Assembly (NCBI RefSeq): GCF_034702125.1
Contig: NC_085876.1
Span: forward strand, 16,176,253 to 16,240,252
Direction of reading: 5' to 3'
Origin: Engraulis encrasicolus
Taxonomy: Eukaryota; Chordata; Actinopteri; Clupeiformes; Engraulidae
DNA length: 64,000 bases
The position numbers and the translations under genes are program-made. This document shows positions 22,302 to 34,690 of the stretch, one piece after another; position 1 is the first letter of the stretch, and every line of letters begins with the position of its first letter. Below the pieces are notes generated by a model, which saw only the letters and a program-made list of their open reading frames with translations, was not told the DNA's origin and ran no database searches.

Positions 22302-23430
22302 TTATTGTTTGGTGACAGTAATGTGAGGTGGTACAGGGCCACTGAAATGCTCGATGGTTAGACTGGACTTGACACTAGTACCACACTCGCTGAACTTGAA
22401 GCTCCTCTCAGATAAGCGGCGCATGACCTGTTCGAGTGGCTTGTTTGGCTTTCTGATCATGTGTTTTAGCTGCCCAAGGACAATTTCAAATGGGAAGCAT
22501 GATGCGTTGTCCAACACCCCATACTTCTCTGTTTGTGCACTAAGGTGAACTAATGCATGCATCATTATGCATAATGCATGCACGTTATCATAAATTGGTG
22601 TCTGCACTCTACCCTTTAAGCATGCCGGCCCAGTATACAGTATAGTAGGAAGGAGCGAAAATCAGTAGTTTTCCACCTCTCAAATTCGGACAAGAAGTCG
22701 GGGCTTAAGGTTGAACTCACTTGGAAGATAGGAACGATAACGCAAGAGCTCAGTTGACACCTCTTGTACAGCAGTGTACCTATGCGAGTGTGTAATGGTT
22801 TTTTCATCCAGAAGTTCAAAAGTTTTCGCACTACCCCTAAAGCTAGTTTCACACACGTCGCTACTTATTACTCGCTCAAGAATAGAATGTCAATGTGTTC
22901 CAGCGAGATGAGCAGGCGAGTACTGTACAAGCGATGCAATGTGGGTGGATCCCGAGTTGAAAATATTTTAACTTAGAGCGAGGCTAGCAAGCGAGTAACC
23001 AATTGAAATGCAGAGTTCGGTACTTTTCGCCTGTGCATTGGCAGTTAAAGCCACGGGAACTTTCAGCAAACGGTCCATGAGAGAGTTGCGAGCAAGTGAC
23101 AAGGTAGTAAATAGTAGCGATGTGTGTGTACGTAGCTTAAGCAAACCCCATGCATCATGAGGAAACTGTGACAAAAGACAAAATGGACTAAAAAATGCTG
23201 ATCATCACTAAATTAATCAAAATTATCACTGTCTGGTCGAGCAGGTGCGTGAAGTTGTGGAAATGTCATCCTACACTAATAAGTTACTCCCTTTAGATGG
23301 AATTTCACAGCTAAAACATCCTGTGTGACCCTTTGAACTTTGGATAAACACACCTGCAGGTGCCTCACAAACTGCTGCTGACAGGGCGACTAAAACAGAA
23401 GCACCCAGTGTTGCCAAAAGAAAATCAGCC
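22302..23430 (-). pseudogene. TNP2/CACTA-like (EnSpm-type) transposase remnant
   Basis: Minus-strand segments in order are AAVCEAPAGVFIQSSKGHTG (about 23330-23390), LGVVRKLLNFWMKKPLH (about 22790-22850), FERWKTTDFRSFLLY (about 22640-22685) and YGVLDNASCFPFEIVLGQLK (about 22430-22515). The last is followed by RKPNKPLEQVMRRLSER. These match conserved blocks of animal TNP2-type transposases. A Harbinger-type MITE (22841-23137) splits the second block just where a conserved His-Cys motif would be, and further breaks occur. Not functional. Confidence 0.7.
22841..23137. mobile_element. Harbinger-type MITE (297 bp)
   Basis: Ends AGCTAGTTTCACACACGTCG and, inverted, AGCTACGTACACACACATCG are flanked by TAA at 22838-22840 and 23138-23140. 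Removing it rejoins the TNP2-like reading frame. A copy of GCGAGTAA repeats near both ends. Confidence 0.88.
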
Positions 23431-23436
23431 AAAGTT
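23409..23436. mobile_element. Solo end of the CAGTGTTGCC hAT family
   Basis: CAGTGTTGCCAAAAGAAAAT followed by CAGCCAAAGTT is the inverse of the right TIR at 12800-12831 and 18000-18025. No matching second end or TSD was found, so the copy is truncated. Confidence 0.7.
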
Positions 23437-23439
23437 AGT

Positions 23440-25835
23440 AATGTGTCGTTCACGAACGAACCGGTTGTTTTGAACTCTTTGAAGTTCCCCGCCTCTCATT
23501 CACTTCGTTCATTGGTGAATCACCAGTCTCTGTCACTACTGTCAGTCAGTAGCAGAAGTGGTCGTCAGTGTTCTATGCTCCAAAATACTTCATGGTACAT
23601 TAACTTAATTATTTCCTTAAAGTTATCTTGTTTTGTCCAACACCTGCACCGCTGGAATGCCCAAGTAAACAATATTACTGTGTGAATATAATGCAAAAGA
23701 CAAACACAAATTAAGACATACTATAACATTTATTTATATACAATATTATTTATGATAACTGGTTTGCTCAATATTATTTATGATGACTGGTATGATCAGA
23801 TGTCTACTTCCCTCAGGATGGGTGTCTGTAAGTTCAAGCACACACATACTTTCAAGATCTTGTTGCCATGCTTCTTGTACTGATGTGGGATCTCTTTCAA
23901 AATGCGGAATGTTTTCAGACGCTGTGCGTGCCTGCCCGCCTGCCCTCAGGGGTGTCTAAAGGGGGCTTGAAGTGTCTCTGAGCGTATGTTGGGGCCTGGG
24001 GCATGTGTTCCTCTCTGCTGTCTCCTATAGACCCCATAGACAGATGTCTCTGCTGATGGATCACCCGTAGACCAATTAAAAGAGAAACAGCAGCCAAAAT
24101 TTGTCACTGCAAACTAGTCAAGTGGGCCCCTCTTTCTGTCTCTCTCTCTCAGCAACTTTGACTTTGGAAAGTCTTTGACACTTTTTTCTTCCCTCTACAG
24201 TCCCTGTAAATTCCTGGGTTGCAGTCACGTCAGCATTCCCCATCACGAGAGCGCGCTAATTTGAAATGGTGGGCAACCTGGGATTGGAGCCATTGAAACA
24301 CATTCAAAAAATTTTTTTTAAAAATCGATGAGCAGCATAGTTGCAATAACTACTCTGGTCACCATCTCACACAGTGCACCTTTAATATCTGTGGAGAAGA
24401 AATGTCTCTGATTTTGATATATCTGACTGATTGTCCTTGTAACAAAGCTAGCAGCAGGGGCCAGTCATAAGCTGAATTAAAATTAATGCTGGCAGCATGC
24501 ACACCAGTCAACTTAAAAAAAATTCTGTCTTTCCCACACTACTATCTCTCTCTCTCTCTCTACACCCCCCCTCCCCCCCCTCTAGAGTAGGACTCCCAGT
24601 GCAGTCTCAGTGCTTTACTGCCAATTAGTCTCCTATCTCCACGACACAGGCAGTCGGAAGCGAAGCGTAAATTGTGTTATCTTGAAACAGAGCAAAAGCG
24701 TGCCATAGACCCCTGACTGAGATCTTGGTCCTGACTGAGTTCAGACGTCTCGTCTCGAGGAATAAGGGACAAAGCAGACAAAGACAGACTATAATACACT
24801 TTTCTTGTGTGAGTCCCTTGAATAATAAGACTGAAGACTCATTGTCAAATATTTCCATATAAAGTCTTTCATATTAACTTCATTAAGACTTTTATGAGGC
24901 CAACTATTATCAAATCCCCTGACATGGAATCAAATTCACTACCTGTAAGCCTAGTCAAATACAGAGACATTAGTATTATAAATGTTGGCAAAGATTCTCA
25001 CTCACCCACATCAATGTTTGGAGCTTGGAGACAAGGTGTACAAAGTCATTTCACACAGCTTTGGTACCGTGTGCGACTTGGAATTTACAGGAAAGTTTTA
25101 TTTGACTTGACATGCATACTTTATCGGCCGCGGAGTAGAGATGGGATTTATGGCTCTTTGACGGGATCTAGGGCTGTCCTAAACGATTATTTTTCTCCCG
25201 ATTAATCTACCAACTATTTTTTTCGAATAGTCGATTAGTCAAACGACTAATTTTTCAAATACCCCTTTTTCAAGGTCCCTGAGCTCACAATGAGCTTTAA
25301 ATCATGATAGTAGCTTATTTACTCCGAGATACAACGTCCAATTCATACGTGTTGGGCAATGTTAGGTTTCAATAAAGTAATAAAGCATTAGTAAAGTAAG
25401 TTTAAAAAAAAGCATTGAATAAAATGAAATTTTCATAGTCGATTAGTCACGATTAGTCGATTAATTGTCCCAGCCCTAACGGGATCCTGATCTTAGTGCC
25501 TTGTTCCTTTCAAAGAGCCGTTCGAAAAACTGGCTCTTTTTAAAGTTATTTATTCAGTGTTTAGAATCAAAATTTTGACTCCACCTCTAGGTAATTTTGT
25601 CCAAACAATACTGATTATTCTCCTGCTTCTAAAGACTGTTTTTGCCACTCTTTAAGGCAAACAATTGTGTTTTTTCTCCCAAATGTAAATACTCGCGTCG
25701 AGGTCACATGTTTCAATGAATGAAAAATGAACGAAAACACGGTACAGTGGGTTCCCCAGTTGTGAACTGGTTGCCATTGTTCACTTCAGGGAGCAGTTCA
25801 AAAGAATCTGCTTGTTTGCGAACGTCACAACACTA
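23440..25835. mobile_element. Probable hAT-type element with GTTCACGAACGA ends
   Basis: AATGTGTCGTTCACGAACG at about 23440 is matched in inverse by GCGAACGTCACAACACT at about 25818-25834, followed inward by TTTTGAACT on both sides. No TSD is visible, so these could be two separate copies. The interior contains a MITE (25169-25478) and no gene I recognise. Confidence 0.4.
25169..25478. mobile_element. hAT MITE (310 bp)
   Basis: Ends TAGGGCTGTCC / GTCCCAGCCCTA have CGATTAGTCGATTA-type repeats inside. A perfect 8-bp TSD, ACGGGATC, lies at 25161-25168 and 25479-25486. Confidence 0.95.
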
Positions 25836-25839
25836 CCAC

Positions 25840-27470
25840 GGAGTGTGCTGGGCTTCAGTGACCTTTAAATATGTACGTCAGCTGCTGGTGTTTTGTGTAA
25901 CATATGGGGTCTGCCATGCAGAAACTGAAGGGTTAGTCATGTGGTTGACCTTATGAGTAACAGACACACTGGGTCAACCGCTTGGGACACACACACACTC
26001 ACACAAACTGTCACCACTCCACCGGCATGGCACACTCCCCAGACCTCAACACACACTCTCACTCCTCAGCTGCGCTCTGCCTGTGACCTTTTACCTCCAG
26101 ATGTGAAATATGTTGTTACCAAACACCGAATGGAGACCATGAGAATGAGGCCAGCACAAGTTATTTATATATTTAGTGATTTTTTTCTTACTTTTTACAT
26201 GCAGTACTTCCTGGAAACGAGTGAAAAAATCTGATCAAGTGAAAAATATTGTGCATGCCCCACGGATAAATGCAAACAGGTCTGAATTGTCTGATTTCTA
26301 GTTCTAAATTCTAATTCAAAAGTACTTGTACTTTGGTGATTTTTACTGAAATTAAGATTGACTGAATGTTTTTACTTGAAACTAGAAACTAGAAAAAATA
26401 AGCTTGCAAAGATTTCATTATGGCAGCATGTGGTTATGTTGAAGAGGAATAGTATTGTAACAGATGGGAGATGCATTGGCAGGAATAGAAATGTATGGAG
26501 ATTCATGATGCAAAAAGAATCGTGACAAGGTGCAGTATTGAAGAATTAGTTTGCAAATGTGTTATTCTTACTTCCTAGCTCGGAATTAGGACGCTGGCTA
26601 GGGGCCCGAGCTCATCTGAATCTGACCCTGGTTGTAATTGTATGGAGAACTCCACGCCAGGCCATGCAATCAACTCCCAGGATCCAAATGTTTGTTTATC
26701 AATGTGTGCACATGCATGCGTGCCTGTGTGTGTTTACTATACTGCATCACAATCACAGGGGTGATAGTGAAAAAAAATCCTGAGCCTGAACTTTTTCCCC
26801 TGCTCTAACGACGACGACAAGATACTGCATAGTGACGTAACATAGGCCTATTTTGACACATTATTCAAACATTTAATAGCCTGTGTATGACCATTATTCA
26901 AGCCTGATAATAGAAGAAAACCCTGAACCTGTAACACTTTGAGATAAGAATAACCTAATGGGTAATTATTATCAATGTTTTTATTTTTGCAAACTCTGTC
27001 AAGCCTGAAATCAGGCATGGAGCCTGAATACTATCAGCCCTGCAATCACTCAGTGCTTATTGGCTCTTAGTTCCCAAGCTGAAAAAAAGGGAGGAAGGTG
27101 TGGGAGTTAGCATCTGGGTTGATCTGATATCACAAAGTATTTACTGTTCCAGGACCAACATCAACGTTGTTGGTTCAGGATCAATGTTACAGGTGACCAA
27201 TCAGGGATAATTTGTGATTGATGATGCCATTGCCCCGAAACTTGTAAATTTCAAATTTCCCCCTCCTTTTACCATTGGGACCATTTTGAGCCTGCAGGAC
27301 CCTGCATTAGAGGGGACTCACTACTCACTGACAGACAGAGCTCCACACATTTTGATGACTGCTTCAGAAACACCTAACTTTCTCAAAGCAGAGGTAAGAT
27401 TATTCCAAAAATCTTCATGCATGAATTTCAAACCAATGTAGCCTACCAGTAATTACCTTCACATAACATG
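25840..27470. other. No gene recognised
   Basis: Non-coding sequence with short CA-rich patches (about 25988-26060). I see no element ends or exons that I can support. Confidence 0.4.
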
Positions 27471-27479
27471 GGTGTTGCG

Positions 27480-27519
27480 CACAGTGTCACTGTTGGTGAC
27501 ACTGTGTTCACCAACAGTG
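27480..27519. repeat. Two overlapping, mutually exclusive hairpins
   Basis: CACAGTGTCAC (27480-27490) pairs with GTGACACTGTG (27496-27506). CACTGTTGGTGA (27488-27499) pairs with TCACCAACAGTG (27508-27519). Both are perfect, and they share bases, so only one can form at a time. Confidence 0.85.
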
Positions 27520-27915
27520 TTCTCCGTTGTGGTACCCAAGTGGTGGAACAGTCTCCCAGAGGCAGCAAGACTAAGCACATCTCTTGCAGCCTTCAAGAAA
27601 CAACTAAAGACATTCCTCTTTCGAGAGAATCTACTAGACTAATGCTTGAACTGGCCTTGCCCCAGGGCAGACTCCTGACATGATGTTTAGTTTAGTTTGT
27701 GAGTGTGTGTGTGTGTGTGTACTCGTTATTTCCTCTTTATTAAAAAAAAAAAAAACCCAAAAAAACTAACCCCTCTTTGCAATTGCACTTGTTGCTCTGT
27801 ATATCTCCTGTGCACTTTGTATTTGCTTGTGATGTTGGCTGATTATGTCCTCGTTTGAAAGTCGCTTTGGTTATAAAGCGTCTGCCAAATGCAATGCAAT
27901 GTAATGTAATGTAAT
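27520..27915 (+). pseudogene. LINE 3' end (L2-like)
   Basis: A reading near 27530-27640 gives the RT C-terminal pattern (WWNSLPEAAR, then SLAAFKKQLKTFLFRENL). The 3' end AGTCGCTTTGGTTATAAAGC is followed by CTGCCAAATGCAATG and TGTAATG repeats. A (GT)n tract and a poly-A run lie between. It is heavily 5'-truncated. Confidence 0.75.
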
Positions 27916-28351
27916 GTTGGTGGGAGGCAACGCACAGCCACGGGTGATCAATATGAAACACAGCACAGCTGATTAGTGGAAGGGGGCACTCACCTGATGT
28001 GGAGCACTGGGTGTCTCAAGGTGCACGTAGATAAGCGTGAGCATGCATGGTGTTTTGGAAGACAGAATCCGAACCAACTCTACCTCGAAGAGCCACTCGC
28101 CACTGGTTTATAACCTATTGCTGCTGCTGCAGTGTACGTGGAAGAAAAAGAAATGTCACATTGAAGCAAGCTGAGTTATACCATCGTTGTCGGCTTCTTG
28201 GCTCCCTCTTTGGCGGGAAAATCCCAAAGAGCCGAAAAGTTATAAACCAAGGCTCACTGCACTAGACCAAGTGCAGCAACAACCGTCGCCACCATCAACT
28301 CCATACATGACCGACTGCATTCACAAGGAAACCATTCCTCGAGTATCCCCA

Positions 28352-31300
28352 ATGGCCGACTTGGACAAGCTTAAAACCACGCGGTCAAGAGCGCAGGCAG
28401 CCTTCACCAAAAGGGCAAATCTGCTGCTAAAGCCCGGACTGTTGGAACCATCCGAAGTTTCAAGAGATTGGAGGCTTTTCAAAGCCGAGTTCTCAAGAGT
28501 CGTCGATGCAGGCTGGGCCTAAGAAAAATAAATGTTTGGTTCCGGTTGGTTGTCAGGTTTGGTCATGGGTCGGTCGGAATTGTTTTTTTTTTTTTTTCAA
28601 TTTTTTTTTTTTTTTCCAATTTTTTTTATGTCCGACCCCCCAACCCCCCACATGCGCCAGATTTCGTCATAAACGCTGTTGAACAATGCCAAAGACGATA
28701 GTGGAGTGAGGCCTACAGCTAAAGCTACAATATAAGCATTAATGAGGCAATTATACTGACCGTCACCGAAATGATAGGCACATAATACCGTTTCTGGCAA
28801 TAGGCTACTTGTCCAGCTGTCAGTTGCCCGACACTGCTATTTTAGCTCCTGTAGGCCTTCCCGTTAACTTTTTTTTTTTACTCCTTCCCATGTCTGTTGT
28901 AGACCATATTTTCCTTGGGATGAAGGTTCTGGCTTGCTATTTACACACTTTTTTTTGTTTTACGCGAGGATGTAGACGCCTGAGGCGATATGAATGTTTT
29001 AATGAAGGCTGATCGAGGGATAACATCGTCATTGCCATTAAATCATTATTGTAGAAAACTGTAGTAGTATAGGTCTTCATCGAACAGTCGTATTTGTGGC
29101 GACATCATCGTTAATTTCTATTTCATTAGGCCTATTTGGAGGAGGTGCGGAGAGTGAGACAAGCAGAGAGAGAGAGCGCGAGAAAATAACGGGCCAACGG
29201 ACTTCTTGGTTAACAAGGCCTTGTGGTAAATGAAAGAATGAAGGAAAACTTGGGCAAAACATTTCCCTTCTCTCATATTAACTTATTTTACAAGGTATTG
29301 ATACAGTGCTACTTTAGTATTGCTATAACGAGTTATGCATCTCGTCGAACATGCAGCGCGACTGAATGGAAACCCTTTTCTAACACGACGAGACTATATC
29401 AATACATTCAAAAATCGTGGATACTTATACTGTCTGTGTGTTGCATTTCGAGGCGGGTGGTCAGGCTGTCAGTGTCGGGCGAGGTAAGGCGATTGACTTA
29501 TCATTTGACAGGCATTTTCGCCAGGTTCCCAAACCAGCCTACATCGTAGGCTATTATTCTGCAAGAACGCTGTCAGGCAAGTTGTTTAAAACGTACGAGC
29601 TACAACGACTACCAATTAGCATAATAATTAGCCTACAACGTGACCGAGTAGGTGCGCAACTATGCAATGACATTTGGCCCGGGGTTTTCTAATATCAATC
29701 CGGGCCGCGCGTGTGTGTTGCTCCTATGTGGATAGTCATGCGATGCAAATTCAGTAACTTGCAGGCAGGTAGAAAGTGAGAGATGGCGAGTTATGGGAAT
29801 GAAGAAACGTGTTGTGTCTTGTCTATATGAACAACCATCCACACAACATCGATATTTTTTTGAGGATTCCAAAAACTCGAAAAAAATTTTTTTGGGTCGC
29901 ACAAAAAATGATAGGGTCGGTCGGCAACCGGAACCAAAGCATTATTTTTTCTAGGCCCTATGACTATGTGGAAGCATTAAGGGAAGCGAAAGACGATGAC
30001 GCCGCAAAGGAAATCGAAAAGAAAACAGAGGAATGTGAGAATCGGTACTTGGAGGTAAAAAGGACCACCCAAGAAGCCTTCTGGGCCACTCATGCTGAGG
30101 AGGCTTTCTTCAAGCAGGTGAAAACCTCAGATTCTGCAATCACGCTAGCAGAAGAAGAAGAAACGATCAATCCCCCAAGACCGATGAAGGAGCGCAAGCT
30201 ACGGAACAGGGGGCTCGCTCGGGGACATGCTGTCCAACTGGAGGGAACTAATTCCTGGATCAAAAATAATTTATCTACAGTCGCGCTATATGACCTTAAA
30301 GAAAAGGGTTTTGGCACTTCAGGACAAGGTAGAGGATGATGAAGCCGACCAGGCCAAGGAGGGCAGCATAGTTGGGGATCCACTCAAAGATTCCTCATTC
30401 CTCTCTCTCCCAGGTATATCCACCGATTCCCAGTTGAAGCTCGGGACCAAGCAGGTGGCCTCCCCATGTGCAACCACCAAGCCTGTCCAGCTCGTCTCAC
30501 AGCCAAGCAGCCCAGGAGATGCACCATTTCACCCCGACCTAAAACCTCTGATCAGTCTACAGCGAGCCCGCCTACCCACTTTCTCTGGTGACGTCAAAGA
30601 TTACTACCGCTGGAAAGCCGAATGGGAGGACCTGCAAGTCCTTGGCAATCCGCATGGAGTCGATTGCATTAGGAAGTTTCACCTCCTCGACAGTCTGCCT
30701 GAAAGCATTAAGAAAGACCTTGTTCTATCTAGCTGCCAGTCCTCCGAAGATGTGTTCAAACTACTTGACAATAAATACGGGAATAAGGCAAGAATAGTCT
30801 TGTTGATTGCCAACGAGGTCCAGTCTCTACCTCCCCTCAAAGGAGACAACCCTAAAAAAACAATTGATCTCATTCAGACAATTGAGAGGGCTCTCTGCAG
30901 ACTCCACATCCTGGGCGAAGGTGACGCTCTAAAAAAACGAATCATTGCTCAATCCTTCCCCATTCACATAAAAGGGAGTGGGTCACCTACAAAACAGACC
31001 CAACTAGCAATTTTAATGCCCAGAACCACTTCGATTGCCTCTTGAAATTCCTCAAAAAACAAGAAGAAGAGCTCAATCAACTCGAACCAAGCGCTGCAGA
31101 TAAAGGCCTTAGTGCGAAGGAACCTGCTGAGAAAACTAAAAGATCCTTCACCAAATCCACTGTTGGCCAGGAGGAGGAATCAGGATGCACTTCCTGTGGT
31201 GAAGTCTCACACGCTGGCAGACTGTTTTCCTGCAAAACCTTCAAAACCACAGATATCGCAGGTAAAAGGGCTCACCAGGAAAAACTTGGTTTATGCATTA

Positions 31301-32760
31301 AGTGCCTGAAAACTCATCTGGAGAGCGGGGAAGGATGCATGCGGCAATTCCTCTGCTCCAAGCCGGCCTGCAAAAATGGAGGAGAGTCTGACCATAACTA
31401 CCTACTCTGTCCCAAGCCAAACACTCCAAAAGGGGATGGAAGCAGTGCAAGAGCTGGAAGAAAGGCGCCGCGTGGCCTGACTCTGCAGCAAGAAGAGTTT
31501 CTGGCTGAACTCACTCCAGACCTAAGGGAGCGGTGTAAAAAAGCATTTTCAAATAAAGTAACAACCACATGCACAAATACTAATGAAGAACATCCAGTGG
31601 TAATGATGCTACTGGAGGTGACCACAAACTCCGGCGATCTCGTTGGTACCCTGATTGACCTTGCGTCGGATACTAACTACATCACAAATGAGGCAGCCCA
31701 TCGCCTTGGGCTGTGTGGTGAAAAGATCAAACTCATTGTCCATGGCGTTGGGGGCATGAAATCTACCGTCACAACAAAATGCTATTCTCTCCTTCTCTCG
31801 AAGATCAGGACGTCCAAAGGAAAGATCGCTGAGCACAAGATCCTCTGCTATGGTCTAGAGAACATAGCGGAGGTCACGCACCCTGCATCCCCTGAGCGGT
31901 TACAACGATTCTTTCCCGAGGTCAGCAGGGAGGAGCTAGTCCGGCCAACAAAAATAGATCTCCTTATTAGCCATATGGAGGGCCTAGTTCCCCAACCTAT
32001 CAAAATCATGGAAGACCTCGTCCTCTGGGATGGCCTGCTTGGAAAGACCTTCAGTGGAACCCATCCTGATCTCTTTTTGAGATTGATTTGGCTGTGCACT
32101 GTTCTGAAACTCACGTTGCAAGAAGCATGAGAGTGGCCTCATCAGTGTACAGAGAATCCATCATGTCCCAGGACAAAAGAAAGGCTGCCTACAGGGACCA
32201 AATCCACTAAATGGTCTCAAGAGGGGCTGCTGCGAAGTTCTCGAAGGAGGAAATAGATGCCTGGGATGGACCCAAATGGTATATCAGTCACCTTGTTGCT
32301 CCAAACCCCCACTCCTCCACAACCCCTGTGAGGATTGTGTGGAACAGTAGCCAGGAATTCAGAGGCATAAGCCTGAATGACCTCCTCCACAAGGGCACAG
32401 ACGTCCTCAGCCCCATCAGGGGCGTACTCCTGAGGTTGAGGAGCGGACTCCATGCTGCTCTGGGGGACATAAAGAAAATGTACAACTCTGTGTGACTAAA
32501 AGACAAGGAAGTCCACCTCCATCGCTTCCTCTGGACAGACAATTCGGAGGATGACATTGAGGAGTTTGCAGTGGTTAGAGTGAACATTGGAGACAAACCC
32601 GCAGGATGTATCGCCCAGGTGGCTATGATGGAGACTGCTAACCTTCCCCAGTTTGCCCACATGACTGAGTAGCAACGAGCTCTTACTGAGGATAGCTATG
32701 TGGACGATACTTTGACCTCCCACAACGACCCTACAGCACTGGAAAAAATAACCAATGTAA
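28352..32760 (+). pseudogene. BEL/Pao LTR retrotransposon, decayed (gag, protease, RT)
   Basis: Gag begins at ATG 28352 (MADLDKLKTTRSRAQ) and resumes at about 29959 after an insertion. It has a further frame change near 30290 and contains the DUF1759-like region LPTFSGDVKDYYRWKAEW at about 30570. A Cys-rich zinc-knuckle zone follows at 31180-31400. A DUF1758-like protease follows at about 31600-31800, where the motif reads LIDLASDTN, so the catalytic Asp-Thr-Gly is altered. RT remains are GDIKKMYNSV (about 32465) and SYVDD (about 32695), with in-frame stops at 32493 and 32670. RNase H, integrase and LTRs were not found. The element is inactive. Confidence 0.85.
28515..29958. mobile_element. 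Inverted-repeat insertion inside the BEL/Pao gag
   Basis: Left end GGGCCTAAGAAAAATAAATG and, inverted at the right, GGGCCTAGAAAAAATAATG both continue as TTTGGTTCCGGTTG. The gag reading frame resumes immediately after 29958. T-rich tracts and GGTCGGTCGG occur near both ends. The TSD is not resolved because GGCC lies at both borders. Confidence 0.8.
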
Positions 32761-32966
32761 AATAACCAATTAACTAACCAATGTTTTTCTCTCTCTCTCT
32801 CTCATTTTACAGTAATGGGCTATCAACGTGCATGTCCCTGATGCGTTTTCTGATACTCCTCTTGTCACCTTCCATTCCAGATTTCCCTAAAAAGTCGCAG
32901 TGGACCTGTGTGTTCCAGCCTGTTCCATTAGTGAGATTTGATTAATGCCTTGTAATGCCCACGAGG

Positions 32967-33035
<69 letters not shown>

Positions 33036-33306
33036 TCCTAATTCTGGTGGTGACTGGAGACTCTGTAGAAGACATTACTGTATGTGCGAGTCTCACACCC
33101 CAAAGAGTCTGCAACATAATTACTGCAGGCTTGGGAAGAGGTGCGTGTGCGTCTGTGTGTGTGTGTGCCACCTCTTGTGGCTGCCTGGGTGTGTGTGTGT
33201 GTGTATGTTTGTGTATATGTGTGTGTGGGGGGGTATTTTCTACCTGAAAGTATCACCTGTTCCACAAGTAAAAGCTTCTGATGGACACACACACACTTTC
33301 TGCTGC
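32761..33306. repeat. (GT)n microsatellite region
   Basis: A pure (GT)n tract spans about 32969-33030, with shorter GT runs at 33153-33225. The rest is unassigned. Open readings of CVCVCV or THTHTH here are artefacts of the repeat. Confidence 0.9.
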
Positions 33307-33314
33307 ATATGGAG

Positions 33315-33723
33315 TAGGGGTGGTACGGTTCACAAAATTCACGGTTCGGTTCGTATCACGGTGTCAAGGTCACGGTTTTCGGTTCTCTACGGTTCTTTTT
33401 TTTTAGTTCATGATAAATAGTGCACTGGCTAATAGAATCGGACTTATCACTAAATATCCTACATATGGTTTGTATAGGCTTATAATGTGAAAATGGTGTG
33501 ATTTTAATTGTGTCATCCTCTGATTTGGTCTTATACGCTAATGTTTTAATCAGAGAGACTGGATAAGGTACTCCTAGAATCTGTTCTAGATCTGTCTAGA
33601 ACACGTTTTGCAAATTTTTCTGGGCAGTATATGAATTGCAGTTTGCGATGGATTGCACGGTTCGGTTCGGTATGTGTGTGAATTGTACGGTTTCGGTTTT
33701 CGGTGCGGTTTGTGCCATCCCTA
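33315..33723. mobile_element. hAT MITE (409 bp)
   Basis: Ends TAGGGGTGGTACGG / GTGCCATCCCTA have CGGTTCGGTTCG motifs at both sides. A perfect 8-bp TSD, ATATGGAG, lies at 33307-33314 and 33724-33731. Confidence 0.95.
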
Positions 33724-33984
33724 ATATGGAGTGATGTCTCTGTATTGCTGCAGGCAAGTCCACCAACCCCCTCACCCCCTCCTCTCCTCATCCTCTCCAC
33801 TTTTCCCCCCTCATCTCTACTTGTCCGCTCCTCATCCTCTTCTCACTCTCTGCCTCCTCCGATCCTCTGTTATTCTTCCACTTGTCTCTCAGTCCACCCG
33901 CGGCTTCATTTGACCTCCAGGAATAAAACAAGTAGAGTAAAACTTGGCGAGCAGCAAGCAGAGCCGTCTCTGGGGACATAATGA

Positions 33985-34690
33985 TCCATACACACACACG
34001 CAGACGCACACACACAGACACACAAGCACACAGACACACACGCATGCACACACACACACACTACACATGTGCACACACACACACCGAAAGACACACACAA
34101 ACACCACACACACACCGAAAGACACAGACAAACACTACACGTGCACACACACACACACTCACTACTACACGCGCACATACAGACACAAGCATACACACAC
34201 ACAAACATACACACACACAAACACAGAGGAAAGACACAGACACCAGACAGCTTCATTGGCCTAGCTCTACCCATCATTATGTGTCTTGGCCCAGCCTTCC
34301 CTCATGTCACAGGCATCTACGTATTTCCACATGCACACACACAGAAATACCTCTGTGTATGAAGTTTGGGTTTAATGTTTGCTGTATACAGTGATATATG
34401 TGATCACGCTTTTGCAGCCCTGTGCTTACTTTCTTAAAAGTGTGTGTGTGTGCTTGTCTGTATGTACGCGTGTAGTGTGTGTGTGCGCGCGTGTATGTAT
34501 GTACGCGTGTAGTGTGTGTGTACGGGTCCTCATTAGCAGGCAGCTAAAGTCACTGCTGCATCTGAACAGCGCTGATGCCCCATGGGAGCTTACACAGCCG
34601 GGTATCTTAACACACACACACACACTACACAAACACACACGCACATACAGGCACAAGCACACACACACACAGACACACACTCGAAAAATA
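33985..34690. repeat. Imperfect (CA)n/(GT)n microsatellite cluster
   Basis: (CA)-rich DNA spans about 33985-34240, with GT-rich DNA at 34440-34530 and CA-rich DNA at 34608-34682. Interruptions such as GACA and CGCA repeat irregularly. Confidence 0.9.

Noticed and set aside
29809..29955. N-terminal extension of the gag segment from 29809
   Set aside because: This part lies in the inverted-repeat insertion; gag sequence resumes only at about 29959.
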